Part shown: piece after piece, positions 47,609 through 58,911 of the stretch
How positions within the stretch are numbered: the first letter of the stretch is position 1
Layout of the letters: every line of letters begins with the position of its first letter
DNA from: Parathielavia appendiculata
Lineage: Eukaryota; Ascomycota; Sordariomycetes; Sordariales; Chaetomiaceae
Reading direction: 5' to 3'
Length of the DNA: 64,000 nucleotides
Assembly: GCF_033297405.1 (NCBI RefSeq)
Contig: NW_026944220.1
Coordinates: 4,780,404 to 4,844,403 of the forward strand
Translations under genes and position numbers: made by a program
Notes under the pieces: generated by a model
The model's database searches: none
What the model saw: the letters and a program-made list of their open reading frames with translations, nothing else
What the model was told of the DNA's origin: nothing

Positions 47609-50600
47609 CTAGAGCCCTGGACCCCAGGTACTCCCCGCCCGTCCCCCATTCGCCTCGACCTCGTACCTCCCCAGACTCTCCTGCCACGTCTGCCAGTCGA
47701 ACCCTTCATCCATAGCCATGTCCATATCCTCGGCGCCCATGATGTTGGGCAGATTGCGCAGGATATCAGGCGAGCCGTTCGTCGGCACCGGCCACAGCCA
47801 CGGCGGCAGGCTCTCCTCCACAACACCACCACCATTCGCAGCTGGAGCCGGCGCCTGCGCCATCCCCTGCTGCTGGACCTGCTGCTGCTGCTGGGGTTGG
47901 AGCTGAGTGGGCAAGGACATCGGGGTCGGAATCCGGCCCAGCTGCTGTTGCTGCTGCTGTTGTGGTTGTGGTTGTTGGATGCCCTGAATCGGCATGTTGC
48001 CCGGGTCATAGCCCATACCTTGGACGCCCTGTTGTGCGGCGCCCGGTAATTCGCCCGCCGGGGAGCTGTAGATCGCGGCCCGGATGATATCGTCGGCGGC
48101 CGAGTCCCAGAGCCCGACAAAGTCGGTGGGAATGAAGGAAGGGTTCGCCATGGCGTCGTCAAGATACTGCATCAGTTCCGGCTTGGCAAAGTTCGCGGGA
48201 ATACCGCCGGGTCGCATGTTCATCGAATTCATCTGCGGGACGGTGTGGCTCCTTTCTATAAGTCGTGGTTGTGGCGCCTGTTGTGCTTGTTGTTGTTGGG
48301 CATTGATAGGCTCCTGCGATGGCGGGGGCAAGTTGACGAGCTTGCGCCATCGCTCGAGAGCAAGGGCTGCTTTCATGGAGGTAGGGATGGCGGCAAAGGA
48401 TGTCGGGGGCGTCCCAGACCGGTCCTGCCGGTCGAGCTCACGCGCTGCCTGCGGATCCGTCTGCAACCGAGCGATCTCGGCATCGCGGTGCTTCTTCACC
48501 TTGAGGTACAGCTTCCTCAGTGGCATCCACACGGCGTGGTGGCTCATCAGCTTCTCGATCTCAGCAGGGTTGGGCGATTGGAAGGTTAGGTTCAGCGCTG
48601 CCCACGCGCGCTCCGCCTTGGGGCCCCACGGCCGGTGCGAGACTTCGATCAGGGTGTAGGCCAGAGCATGCCAGTGCGTCCATGTCTCGAAGAGCCAGCG
48701 CCACTGCTTCCCCCGCGGATCCGTCTTCAGAATATGGCTGTACTCGAACACGTCAAGTCCCGCATTGAAGAGACGGGCCCGGACGTCGTCGGACAGCACA
48801 TGGTCGTTGCCCGGTCCCGGGAATAATACGGGTTGGTAAATCATCAGCGTCATTTTGGCAACGACGATTCGGGTGATGTTGGATGCAACCCAGAACAGGG
48901 CGCTCGAGGTGTCCTTCAGCAGCCGCTGTTCGACGCGCTGAGACACCTCCCTGAGCAAAGCCTCTCGCTCCTCCAAAGACTTGTTAGCCAACTTGGATTC
49001 GTCCAGATATGCAGGCGTCAGGCCCGACGATACGGTGTGCAGCCGTCTCGCAAGCGAGCAAATTTCGTATCGGACAAGCGAGAAGGCCATGTCTGTGGTG
49101 CCTTCCCTTGGCTCGGGGAGGCGCGGGCATTCGGGGGAGATGTCTGAGTCGTTGATGTTGAGCGGAATCTGCGTGTCGAACGTCCCGGGAACAATAGTGA
49201 GATCGGTCCCTTGGTCCTCGGCGGACCGAAGATCCAAGACGCACACGGCCCAGAAAAGCCTGCGACGCATCTCAATCTCGAAGGGCGTCAGATTCGGGAA
49301 GTGGGTTCCGTCGCGATGTAGGCCCAAGACCTGACTGAGGCGAATGAGGAGGCCGGTGAGAGTCCACGCAAAGATGGTGTCGTCGTGCCGACGGACGAGG
49401 ACAAGGAAGAGCATGAGAGCCTGGAGTACTGTGAAGTCGGGTTTGGTGAGGAACTCGGCCTTGGCCAGCGCCTGCTCGGTCGCGAAGCGGTATTTCTGCA
49501 TCAGGACGCTCTTCTCGGTGCCAAAATTGAGTTTGACCTGCACGTGTCAGCAGGGACACCTATCCCTGAATCGGAATACACATACCTCGTCCTCGTCTAG
49601 CGAGGTGGTGGCAGCGTAATAGATGGCAAACATGAGCGCTTCGGTCGAAGGAGTGAGACTGTCGAGGTTATGTCGGACGTCCTTGATCAATTTGCTCATT
49701 GTTGGCACGTGAACGACCTTGAGGATGGGGTCAACGTTCTCCGTGTAGACCTGCCAGATGAAGGGAATCTGGGATGGTAAGGGGTGCAGGGGTTTCAGGT
49801 CGACGTCGGCTGAGCGGTATCCGAGAATGAAGGACTGGTGGTCCATCAAGTGCTTGTCGTGGTCGGCTGACTCGGGCGTCGCTTCGGCGTCTGACTCGTC
49901 CGACTCGTCGGTGAGATACTGCGACGCCTTGCGCAGTTCCTCCAGCTATCGTCGTCAGAACTGGCACGCCGCGGCCGGGGGGGTTGTACTGTTGACATAC
50001 CTCGTCGTTGATGGACGACCACACCGAGCTACTAACGTATCGCGTCACGCCCTTGTCGCTCAGGACCAAGCGGCCAAATTGCTTGTGCACATCGGGCGAC
50101 GCCTTCCCGTATGAGTCCGTTTCTGACAGGGGCCTCGACTCTGGGCCGGTCTGCAGCCTCACGCCGGCCATTGAAGGGGAATCATGACCAAAGCCGCCGA
50201 TGGGGCCGCCGACGGAGTTGGCGCCAGGCCAAAGTCGTCCTCCAGCGGTGTGCTCGTCCCTCGAATAGGCCGTCCCTTCGGGCGAGTTCCCGGCGCTGTG
50301 AGGGTGGCGCACCGGCTCGACCTCGATCTGACCGCTCAGTTCTTCGACGATCCCCTCCAGCTTCCGCAGCCGTTTCATCAGTTCCAGCTCTCGCTCACTC
50401 GAGGGCGGTTTTGCCAGCGCACTGGGGTCCTTGGGGCGCGGACGGCGAGGGGCTCGGCCGGGGGCAGGGAAGATGCAGGGGATCTCGGCCCTTCGACAAT
50501 TGGAGCAGGGCATGTGTTTGTCGCAGCGAACCTTGACCTGTCAGCAACAGCGCAGCCAGGGCGGAAAAAGGGTTCCGCACCTTTCTTCTCCTACATGTAA

Positions 50601-50799
50601 CGCAGCTGCGCGGGTTCAAGGCGGCCGTAGGTGCTGCCGTGGGAGAGTAGACGGAAGCGCCCGGGGGCGGATGACGGGCTAATGCCATGATCTGCTGGGG
50701 GTCATACCCATCATGGGCGCTCGTCATCGAGGCGGCGTCGGGTGGTCGGGGGGTGTCAACGGCCCCGGAGGGTCTCATAATCGAACCTTCACCGTCCAT
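47609..50799 (-). CDS. Zn(II)2Cys6 fungal transcription factor
   Basis: Four exons are inferred: 50799-50581, 50531-50001, 49945-49586 and 49537-47609, with introns of 48-55 nt, giving about 1012 residues. The binuclear zinc cluster is canonical: C66-x2-C69-x6-C76-x5-C82-x2-C85-x6-C92. The first intron falls inside it after CRRRK. A short leucine-rich coiled coil follows (about 120-140). The fungal-specific regulator domain spans about residues 280-600, with IFAWTLTGLLIRLSQVLGLH and MRRRLFWAVCVLDLRSAEDQ as its core. The C-terminus is Gln-rich and acidic, fitting an activation region, and ends close to WQTWQESLGRYEVEANG. Its targets are unknown and no metabolic cluster lies next to it. An alternative upstream ATG at 50832 adds 11 residues. 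Confidence 0.93.
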
Positions 50800-51541
50800 G
50801 GTTGCGCCGTGGTTGAGAGAGAGGTAAAACAAGCGGGCAAGCTGCGGGATTCGGGGCGCGGAGAAGGCTCAAAGCCGTCGTTGGCGGGGTTAGGCGGATT
50901 CACACTGCTCATTTGGCGGGTGCATGCGATCGTCGCTGGTGTCGTGATTCGTGTGCTTCCCCTTGTGTGTCCCTATTCTTGATTGTCGTGATGATGCAAA
51001 GGGTGTTGTGGCCGTTTAGGAATCAAATTCGCACTATGCAACTTTGATGTGGTGAGTTGATTTGCGATAGAACATCGTCAAAATGCGATACACAGTAAGG
51101 GTACACTGATGATGTGGTGGGGCTTATCGCCATGCCAAGAATCTTAATTATTGTGGTCAATGCTTTTTTTGCGCCACCGTCTGGTCGTTGCATAATTCAC
51201 ATCTCCCAGCTTCCGTCGAGATTTTCGACTTTTCGCCAAACTTTCGGTGTTCTTATCGGAATGTGATCTCGGGTCTAGATGCACCGTAGTTCACAACTCC
51301 AGAAGAGGGCAGTTCAAGTTGAAGTTCCGCCCTAGAGTTGAACGGCAGCATGTTCCCAAAAGGAGTTGCCAAGCCATCATCCATCCTCAGTCCACTCCGT
51401 ATCGCTTCCCAAAAAAGGAGAATGAACATACAATTAGAAAACACGAAATCAACAAAGGGGAAGGACAAGTACTAGAGTACAACGAAGATAAAAAGGTGGG
51501 AGTGAGTGGGAAGAAGATGCAGTAAACGTGAAAGGAGCCAA
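50800..51541. other. Intergenic region upstream of the Zn2Cys6 gene
   Basis: No gene is recognised. It probably contains the promoter of the Zn2Cys6 gene on its left side. The sequence becomes purine-rich toward 51500, just before the MITE candidate. Confidence 0.45.
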
Positions 51542-51543
51542 TA

Positions 51544-51676
51544 CCGTCTTTTTTCAACTCACTCAACAGCCACTAACAGACATATCCTACCTCATTGGTT
51601 CAGACCATTGTTTTCCGCTCTTGTCAGCCTATCAAACCCCTGCTAGTCGCTGCTGAGTCTGTTGAAAAAAAGACGG
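51544..51676. mobile_element. Candidate MITE (133 bp) with ~36-bp terminal inverted repeats
   Basis: The left arm 51544-51579 (starting CCGTCTTTTTTCAAC) pairs with the right arm 51640-51676 read in reverse (CCGTCTTTTTTTCAAC...), with about six differences over 36-37 bp. TA flanks both ends (51542-51543 and 51677-51678). There is no coding capacity. The structure fits a Tc1/mariner-type miniature element. It lies about 200 bp upstream of the Nudix gene, so it may affect that promoter. Confidence 0.7.
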
Positions 51677-51872
51677 TAGTCCCTTTCACAGCTGGCAATC
51701 TGTTTCGAAGCCTGCAACGGCGTGACTCACACTTTATCATCTTTCATGCCCTTACCCCTCGAGAACACTGACGGGTTCTTGCTGTCTGGATCGATGTTCT
51801 GGCCAGTCCTGTGAAGAAACAAAGGACCAATACCCATCTGCAGAGGACCTGGATCCATCTCATTCTCGGGTT

Positions 51873-52550
51873 ATGTCGACAAGCCCCGTGGTCCGCGTCG
51901 GCGTTGCTGCCATTGTGCAGGATGCTCAGGGGCGAGTTGTGATAGGAGTGCGGAAGGGTTCACATGGTGATGGTTGGCACTCCGATTTCCGTTGTTTTTT
52001 TTTTCCCCTTCCTGCTTCTTGACATTTCGCCACCTTTCTTTCAAGTCTATTCCTTCTCCCTCTTCGCTTTTGTCTTTTTGCTCTCTTCCTGCCCTTAACT
52101 GGCTATTCTTTTCGGAGTAACTGATTCAGTATAACACCCAGGTCAATGGCAGCTCCCTGGCGGCCACCTGGAAGTGGGAGAGAGCTACTTTGCTTGTGCT
52201 GAGCGGGAAACGCTCGAGGAGACGGGGCTCGTTGTCCACGCTGAGAAATTCATCGCTCTGACCAACGACGTCTTCAGCCCAACGAAGCATTACATTACAA
52301 TCTTTGTGCTATGTCGGAGAGTTGACGAGACAGAACAACCAAAGGTGGATTTGTTGTGGCAACCAGCTCTCTCTTAGCAGCACTGACTGTGATCCAGGTC
52401 TTGGAGCCCGAGAAGTGTGCGTCGTGGGAGTGGAAGTCCTGGGATGATATCAGAGGCGCCATTGAAGGAGAGAGTGGCCAGAAAAAAGTGTTTCTGCCTA
52501 TGGTTAATTTGCTTGCGGATCATCCTCAAATCGAGGTGCTGCTGAGGTGA
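51873..52550 (+). CDS. Nudix hydrolase (MutT/NUDT-like)
   Basis: Three exons are inferred: 51873-51966, 52142-52344 and 52398-52550, giving about 149 residues. The full Nudix box G-x5-E-x7-R-E-x2-E-E-x-G is present, from GHLEVGES through RETLEETGL, so metal binding and catalysis should be intact. The first splice rebuilds KGSHGQWQLPGGHLE, a typical approach to the box. Such small single-domain Nudix proteins hydrolyse nucleoside diphosphate derivatives, including damaged nucleotides in the MTH1/NUDT15-like group. The exact substrate cannot be read from sequence. The first intron (175 nt) is long for this window and pyrimidine-rich. No targeting signal is visible. Confidence 0.9.
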
Positions 52551-53264
52551 AAATGGAAGGAAGAGTTGGCACCTGCTTGGGCATATGGGTTCGTGTTTTG
52601 GGAAAAGAAGAAAAAAGGCCGAGACAGCCGGGTTGAAAAGTAGTGAAGCACTTGACGCCGAAGTCACTGATCTCGGCCGAGACGGCATCAGCTCCTTTTT
52701 CAGTGAGCACTACTGCACCAGTACTGCCGCCTGAACTGGACGAAGCCCGCGAATCCACGGCTGCACTTCAGCCCGGTCCCAAGCATGACCATGCTCTGCC
52801 GCACAGTGCCATCGCCACGTCCTGGCCCTGCGACACCTGTGAATATAGGAACTGGTAGGTCATAGTGATGGAACGAACAGTGTGAATATCGCATTAAGCA
52901 CACGAATATCTGGTCTGTTCGCTAGCAAGTTAAGCCAGACATACATCCCAATAACAAGTAATAATGAAAATAACAAGTAATAATGAAGTACATATAACGT
53001 TAGCACCTTGTCCTCTTGGGTTGTTGTTACTCAAACTTCGGCCAGGATGGTTTGGCATTCAATGACTCAGGCATGACTCCCAGAAGCAACTACTATACAT
53101 GCGTCATCTTCTATGGACCGTCATTGTGTACATCGCAACAAAGAGGCCGGCTGACTCATCCGAAAGTAGCAACATGACGATGAGAGCCGTGGAACGGCCG
53201 CCCAAGAAGCCAGGTTTCTCACATACCCCAAGTATGCCAGGTACCCAGGTACCTAATTACTACC
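52551..53264. other. Intergenic region downstream of the Nudix gene
   Basis: No gene is supported. A short tandem pair of AATAACAAGTAATAATGA occurs at about 52950-52986. Confidence 0.5.
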
Positions 53265-53930
53265 TCAGTAACCCGCGATTTCCACAATCAAATCCCCATT
53301 GCCTTGTGCCGCCATGACGGCCGACTTCCCACATTTCCCCGACTTGCAATAATAAGGGCACGCCGTGCCCACCCTGTAGACGGCCGCGGCCACATCCCGG
53401 CAGTAGCTCGAGACATACCCTCCTATGGACCCCAAGCCCCATCCGGCAATGTAGGCAGGCGGCTCGCCCGCAAACGAGTTGGCCGTGCACATGAAGGTCG
53501 CCTCGCCGCCAATAGGCCCCACGACGCACCGCGTGGTGTCGAGCCGCTGGAGGTAGATGTTGCACGCGGCGAGGTTCTGGAGCCCGGCCGGTCTCAGCAT
53601 GCGACCGTCTGGAGCGATCATCCGGCCGTCGGGCCCGTAGCCCTGGTAATCTGCCGTGTGGCATGTGTCAGTCCATCGTTTGGCGAGTCCGGGGCCGGGC
53701 CCGGATGGAGTGCCGTTGTCCTCGGCGAGGTAGTCCACCGTCATTTTGTAGAGCTGCTCGGGGGTGAGGCCGAGGGACTCGAGGGTGGGGAGGCCCGGGC
53801 CGGGCGTGATGTGGATTGCGTTGGGCGCATCTCTCTTGATTCCGGGGGATGGGTGAGCGAGGGCGGGCAGGGCGAGGGCGCCGAGCACCAGCGAGAAGAG
53901 CGAGATTCGACCCATGATGATCGTGTCCAT
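53265..53930 (-). CDS. Secreted cysteine-rich preproprotein, unknown function
   Basis: This is a single exon of 221 residues. The N-terminus is a signal peptide (hydrophobic core ISLFSLVLGALALPALA). Two Lys-Arg sites suitable for Kex2 follow, at residues 32-33 and 84-85. The second (LAKR|WTDTC) would release a mature domain of about 136 residues. That domain has eight cysteines (positions 90, 123, 135, 148, 177, 191, 195, 200), enough for four disulfides. The pro-region is Pro/Gly-rich. This layout is common in fungal secreted effectors and antimicrobial or signalling peptides, but I recognise no family and assign no activity. A second ATG at codon 6 could also start the protein. Upstream sequence is intergenic. 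Confidence 0.75.
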   Translation of the reverse strand: MDTIIMGRISLFSLVLGALALPALAHPSPGIKRDAPNAIHITPGPGLPTLESLGLTPEQLYKMTVDYLAEDNGTPSGPGPGLAKRWTDTCHTADYQGYGPDGRMIAPDGRMLRPAGLQNLAACNIYLQRLDTTRCVVGPIGGEATFMCTANSFAGEPPAYIAGWGLGSIGGYVSSYCRDVAAAVYRVGTACPYYCKSGKCGKSAVMAAQGNGDLIVEIAGY

Positions 53931-54437
53931 GTCGACAGGTGGGGTTTGTTGGTTGGAATGGGAGCGTCCGGTTGGATGCGGAACAAAGGCAGTGAAGGCA
54001 GAGCACAGATCTCATTAACGTTTGGAGGCTCCAATACTTATACACAAACGCATGATGCGGAGGCCTCCATTGCCTTCACGGCAATTCGTGCTGCCTCCAC
54101 CAATCTCACTCGCATACACCCCGGCAGCAAGCCTTAGATGAGAACCCAAGGTTGAGACTTGGCACTCAAGCGAGATATTGGGCTTGATTGGTCGATACAC
54201 TTCAAGTTACACTCGGTCCTGGGTTCGATCTGTTGCCCCAATGCCTGCAGTGCTATGCCTAGGTGAGGGAGGTAGTTATTGACTCCCTAAAACGGAACAT
54301 CTCTCGCCAAATCGCAGGTGCCAGCGGATGCTGCGGACGACCGCATGAAGCCTGCTGCCGTCCCCTGAGTTCGAGATGCGTTGAGGATTGGACGGGCGAC
54401 CAGCAGCATACGCCCTGAGATCATTTTGACAACAACC

Positions 54438-54444
54438 TCCCCCC

Positions 54445-54487
<43 letters not shown>
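54438..54487. repeat. Long poly-C tract
   Basis: A stretch of about 50 bases is almost all C, with only a TCC-type interruption near its left end. Such runs are hard to assemble, so the exact length is uncertain. Confidence 0.85.
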
Positions 54488-54488
<1 letters not shown>

Positions 54489-55019
54489 AAACAACCGCGC
54501 TATGATATGTTTGGAAGACGGGGCCAGAAACAGAGGGGCTCTCCTCTGTTAACCTTTGTTTAAGCAAAGGGTGAAGCCGGCCGGGCTGTGTTGCAGAACC
54601 GTTCAGGCTTCAGCCAATCGAGCACTGCCATCGCGCACAGCGCTCTACGCTCAGAACCACAGACGCCCTGCGATTTGCTCCCCGTGTTCCTATTGAGAAT
54701 GCTGATCTCTGCTCAGATTCCAGTCGTTTGATTGGTGCTCAAGAAGGTACACCTCAGCGTGCTGTGCAACATCAGCACACCTGTCCCAGGATTCTGAATG
54801 GGAAGCCTTAGCTAGCACACCACCACGACTATCAAGCACACCGCTATTCCTGGTTGGGAAAAGCGAGTACGTCACACTGCAGCAGTACAAGCAGAATTCC
54901 TTTGACAACTGCCAGGCCAGCCGCAGCCCGCCACAAAGCTAGCAGCAACCACAACAGCATCAATAGCATTAACAGCATCAACCGAATGGTTATCGTAGAT
55001 AGCTTAATTCTGCTGTATC

Positions 55020-55113
55020 TCTGATGTTTTGAAACATTCTAACGATTCATCAAAGAACCAGTAAACTGTATGCTGGTCTTTCTGATGTTTTGAAACATTC
55101 TAACGATTCATCA
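55020..55113. repeat. Tandem direct repeat, 61-bp period
   Basis: 33 identical bases are repeated with a 61-bp period (55020-55052 and 55081-55113). The second copy is truncated. Confidence 0.8.
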
Positions 55114-55126
55114 CAAGATCCTTTCC

Positions 55127-55582
55127 TCACACCTGAAACTCAGCATAGAACAAACACGCCCCAACAGCATAACTGCAAAACCCCCTTCTTCCCCGCCCCA
55201 CCTTCCCAACGCCAACCATCTCCCGCCTGCTCACCCGGTCACAGTGACACGGCAGGTTTCCCTCTTCCACATCATTTGTGTCGGCCCAGGGTCCCCATCC
55301 AAACCCCATTGGGCACCGGGCACAAGCGTAGTATGGACCACTGGCGTGGCCGTTGACGTTGCCGGGCAGGACGTGGGGTAATGTGGTCGAAATACCGCAT
55401 GTAGGGCACGGCGGGCCCGGGATCAGGAGCAAGGGACCGACTGGCCTTGGAGTTGTTAAAACACGTCGTTGTGGTTGTAGCAGGCAGAGCGTTGAGTCCA
55501 GGTGTATGATGGATGGATGGATGGAATTTAGTTCTCCCGGAGGCACGAAGCCTAAAGGGCATTGCACGTTAACTACATCCAA
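55127..55582 (-). pseudogene. GRF-like zinc-ribbon fragment
   Basis: The open frame has no ATG before its key region, so it is a fragment or an exon of a spliced gene. The central part has a C-x2-C pair (PPCPTCG), a GHASGPYYACARCPMGFGW segment and a final LPCHCDRVSRR. This spacing resembles fungal GRF-like zinc ribbons, in which a C-x2-C pair is followed by RxFYxCxxC and then CHC-G/xSRR. It lies in a transposon-rich stretch. The family match is from memory of the pattern only. Confidence 0.35.
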
Positions 55583-55777
55583 TTCGTTGACGTTCGGTCA
55601 TCAACTCGTATAAGCCCTCTACTCGTTTCCCCTGTCTCACGCCACTAACTATTGCCTCTTGACTTGGGTTTTAGCAGATCGACTTGGAGGCTGCGTTCTC
55701 CAAGTGTTCAGCGTCCTATCTTCAGCAGCTACAGCGGGATCTGCTGACTGAGGCTGTGTGGTGTTAGTAGAATTCCC

Positions 55778-57160
55778 CTACTGTGAATGATCCAATCTCC
55801 GTCCTTCCTCGTCAAGATCCAATCTCCCTGTCGCCATTGTGTACTTGATTGTTGCCCGAACTGCTTTCATGTCTGGCGACCACATCTTTGGATCCGATGG
55901 TGCTTTCACTCCCAGGTAGAATGAGAGGCTCCCCCGCCTTGCCACTGTGCATTGCAACATGTCTTCCCTCAGAGCTGCCCATCTCACACAACGCAACAGA
56001 AAGTGTTCCACTGTTTCCCTCGCTCGGCTGCAGGGACAAAGATCTGACTCGACCGCTCCGATTCTGCTTAGAGAGCCGTTCAGCCTCGCCATTCCGGTTC
56101 GGAGTTGTGCCAAGATATGGGCCTCTCTTCGTTTTGACTTGTCGTAGAGATCGCGAGTGTGCTTGCCAGGTAGTGCCACGTCCAGAGTCTTTGAAAATTT
56201 GCCTACGCCTTCCGGTAGAACTCTCCCCTGTCGCTGTTTGGCCAAAGCCAATCTGGTTGCGGTGGACTTGGCTTGGGGCATTTGGAGGTTAGATATCTGC
56301 CCTTGCCTCGTTGTCCTTTGCGCTGCCGCCTTGGCCTCTAATCCCAACGTAAAGTTGGCTTCCGCTGGAATCCACGGGAAGTTGACCGAGTTCCCTCTTT
56401 CTTGGTGCAGTCTAGCCAACTCGTAAATTTGCCGTATAGTGCCTTGGCCGGATTATTGTCGCGGTTGCCTAATCGCTGGTGGCGCTGACTGGTTCCTGGT
56501 GACGATGGTGATGTGCCTATGGCAGACGTTGGCCGGAATCTTCTCCAGGGCCATTGCGATGACTGCTAGTTCTGCTGTATATGGGTTCTGCTTCTCCCTC
56601 ATGCCAAGGGTTACAGCAATCTTGTCACGGTCTCGCTAGTCCTGTTGAAGAGAGTGTCTCGTGCGATGCCACCAGCACCGACAATGCCTTTTTTCACGGA
56701 TAAGCTGGTTGCAGTCACGATGCCCACGGCTCCGTTGGCCATCTCGGTCGCCTTCTCTCGGTTAGCTTCGATCGTCGGCTGTAGGCGAGGTGCCCAAGGA
56801 GCGACGGCGTATTCCTGGATTGTTTCCATATGTTCGGTTTTCATTCCTTTTACCTCACGGGTGATCTTCTGAAGGGGGGAGACGAATCGCGCTGTTATCC
56901 GAATTTTCTTCCAAGCTAGGGGATGAGTCCCAGGCAATGTCTGAATGTTGATCCATAGTCTGGCTGCCGCCCGGCTATGTCGTTCTCGTATGGGGAGAAT
57001 GCTCGCTTCGGCTTCTGCTACAGCCGTAGCCACGGTCCGAAAGGCTCCTCTGATTGCTAGGGCACCGATCATCTGCGCCCTGTTCAGCCAGCTTAGCGCC
57101 ATATCTTCGGGGAATAGACTCCAAGCGCCGTCACACGCTGTCGGATACCACGTGACCAAG
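55778..57160 (-). pseudogene. Degenerate LINE (Tad1-like) ORF2 fragment: connector, RNase H and C-terminal zinc region
   Basis: Read on the minus strand from about 57160, the first frame (to 56611) matches the region after reverse transcriptase in fungal LINE proteins (ARLWINIQTLPGTHPLAWKKI). It passes into the first strands of RNase H. Following frames carry an RNase H-like segment (YTAELAVIAMALEKIPANV, near 56545-56605) and then, after further breaks, a C-terminal zinc-binding motif (CPCSRARETVEHFLLRC, 55996-56046). At least two frame breaks or stops divide it, and the 5' part with the reverse transcriptase motif is absent. This is an old non-LTR retrotransposon copy. Confidence 0.7.
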
Positions 57161-57559
57161 TGGCTTCATTTCCAGATCGCCAGTTTGCCTCGGATACGGA
57201 CCCGGAGTTGTTGTCCCAGTATGCCCGGCAAACTGGTAGGTGAAAGCGGGCTTCTATGGGGACCACACAGAGGAGGAAAATGTCACCTGTGGGTGGATTG
57301 CTTTGCTCGGTGTTGGTTGCTAAGCATTGAGAGGATGGAAAACTCGGGTGATGGAGACCATGTGGCGACAACGTCGTCCTGCAGTTCCTCTGCGAGAACA
57401 GATCGATCTAACCCAACCTTATGTGTAAACGTCACATGAAGCACGCGTGAGTATCTGCTCTATTTCATCCAAGACACATCAGGCACCCCGCGTAGAGTTC
57501 GGCTCGAGATTTAAAGAAAGGGGACGTGGACAATCCCACCTTCTGATGAAATCCCTCCA

Positions 57560-58600
57560 GTACCCTCAGGTCATTCCTCGAAATGCGCAGTGGGTTCCCG
57601 AGAATTGTGCTTCTTCATGCCCTGCCCACTTGACCAGGTACTCCAGTCCCTTTCCTCCCTGTCGCCACTTCAAAATCTCCGACGTTAGATAATCGTCGCA
57701 TTGAACCTTCTCAATCGTGGGGGCAACTCTTGAAGGGAGGGCACACGCCGTTGAGGAAATCCTCCCTCCTGGTGACTTGCGCCGCGGGCTCTCTGGTACG
57801 CGGTTTGTTGCCCGTGATTCGTACAAGGAATCTACATGAAGTCATGAACTCCACCTGAAAGGTCGCTGCCCCGCCTACCTGAACGCGCTTAAGGACCGCT
57901 TCAAGTGGCCATTCCTCAAAGCTTGCGACAGCGGCCTCTAGTGTCTCCTCTTCCAAAGCGCACGCCCGTGAAGATTGCGGCTTGGATAGTTCTGCGCTGG
58001 TTTTGGCGGCGCTTTGGACCTTGGGTTGGTGGTGGTTGTTGAGCCTATAGCGATATGGAGTTGGTGCGAAGACGTGCCTGCCTCATGGGCTCTGTGTTTA
58101 CCCTGCGGCGCTTCCCTCGTGGCGGCTGAATGACATCCCCATCTTTGCCTTGCTTGACGTCACTTCCCACAATAAGAAAGCAGTCCTCCTTGCCGTCAGT
58201 ATCGCAACGACGCTGCCGTCGACAACGACTTATGTTCTGCTGAAGGTCGACCTGCTCCTCGTCGGGCAATTCGGTGGTACTAGCCCCTCGTTGTTCCAGA
58301 GCCTTGCTTCACGTCGTGGCCGAACGACACATGCTTCCGACGTGTCGCCCCAGTGCCGGGGGCGAGGAGGATCCCAGCAGGCTTCACCGGCGAAGCTTCT
58401 GTCGCCAGAGCCAGGTTGCTCTGCTGCTGCGTTGTCTTCTCACTGGTCGACTTGGACGCAGCTCAACGGTCTTGGAGGGCGGGGGCGCCATTCTCATCCT
58501 GCCCTCTGTCGTCCGGAACGAGAGGATGACATTCTCCGTCGCTCGCTAGATCGCTGTCGTCATGGTGATCAGAATGTTGAAAGGCGGTAGCTGCCAGACC
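57560..58600 (-). pseudogene. Degenerate chromodomain-like pseudogene
   Basis: Three fragments in different frames lie in a sensible order on the minus strand. The first (about 58600-58280) is disordered and contains SPVKPAGILLAPGTGATRRK. The second (57956-57711) contains ASFEEWPLEAVLKRVQVGGA. The third (57826-57566) contains a chromodomain-like stretch, EILKWRQGGKGLEYLVKWAG. Stops and frame breaks separate them. I recall unnamed fungal proteins that combine a FEEWPL block with a chromodomain, but I cannot name the gene. The chromodomain lacks its usual tryptophan after the KWxGH core. It lies directly upstream of the LINE fragment on the same strand. Confidence 0.45.
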
Positions 58601-58911
58601 TCAGTTGTGGATCAACCCCACGACTGGAGGCCGGTATCCGCTGGTTCGAGCTCGCTGGTGCTCTTGTCATCCGGCAGTGTGGGTGTGCGTGCCCGCTCTT
58701 CTCTGTCATCTGGAATCAGATGATGGTGCTCTGGGCTGCCCGTCCGACTCCTGTCGCCACAGCGATCACAGTGCCGAGAAAGGCAGTGGCTATCGGACTG
58801 CTGCTGTGACTTAAACCCAAGACCAGCCGCGGCCAGGCGTGGATTTTGAGGCTGGCCATGAAGGTCCAGCGTCGATAATTGCGCCGCTCGCTTATCATAT
58901 ACGTTATAACG
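58601..58911. other. Short stretch with no recognised gene
   Basis: Sequence between the pseudogene and the small secreted-protein candidate. No motif or repeat was found. Confidence 0.4.

Larger units (their letters stand above)
53931..55126. other. Intergenic region with a long C homopolymer and a tandem repeat
   Basis: No gene is supported. A near-pure C run lies at about 54438-54487. A 33-bp sequence (starting TCTGATGTTTTGAAACATTC) occurs at 55020-55052 and again at 55081-55113. Confidence 0.5.

Noticed and set aside
54201..54250. GGGTTCGATCTG as a tRNA T-loop
   Set aside because: The flanking bases cannot form a full cloverleaf.
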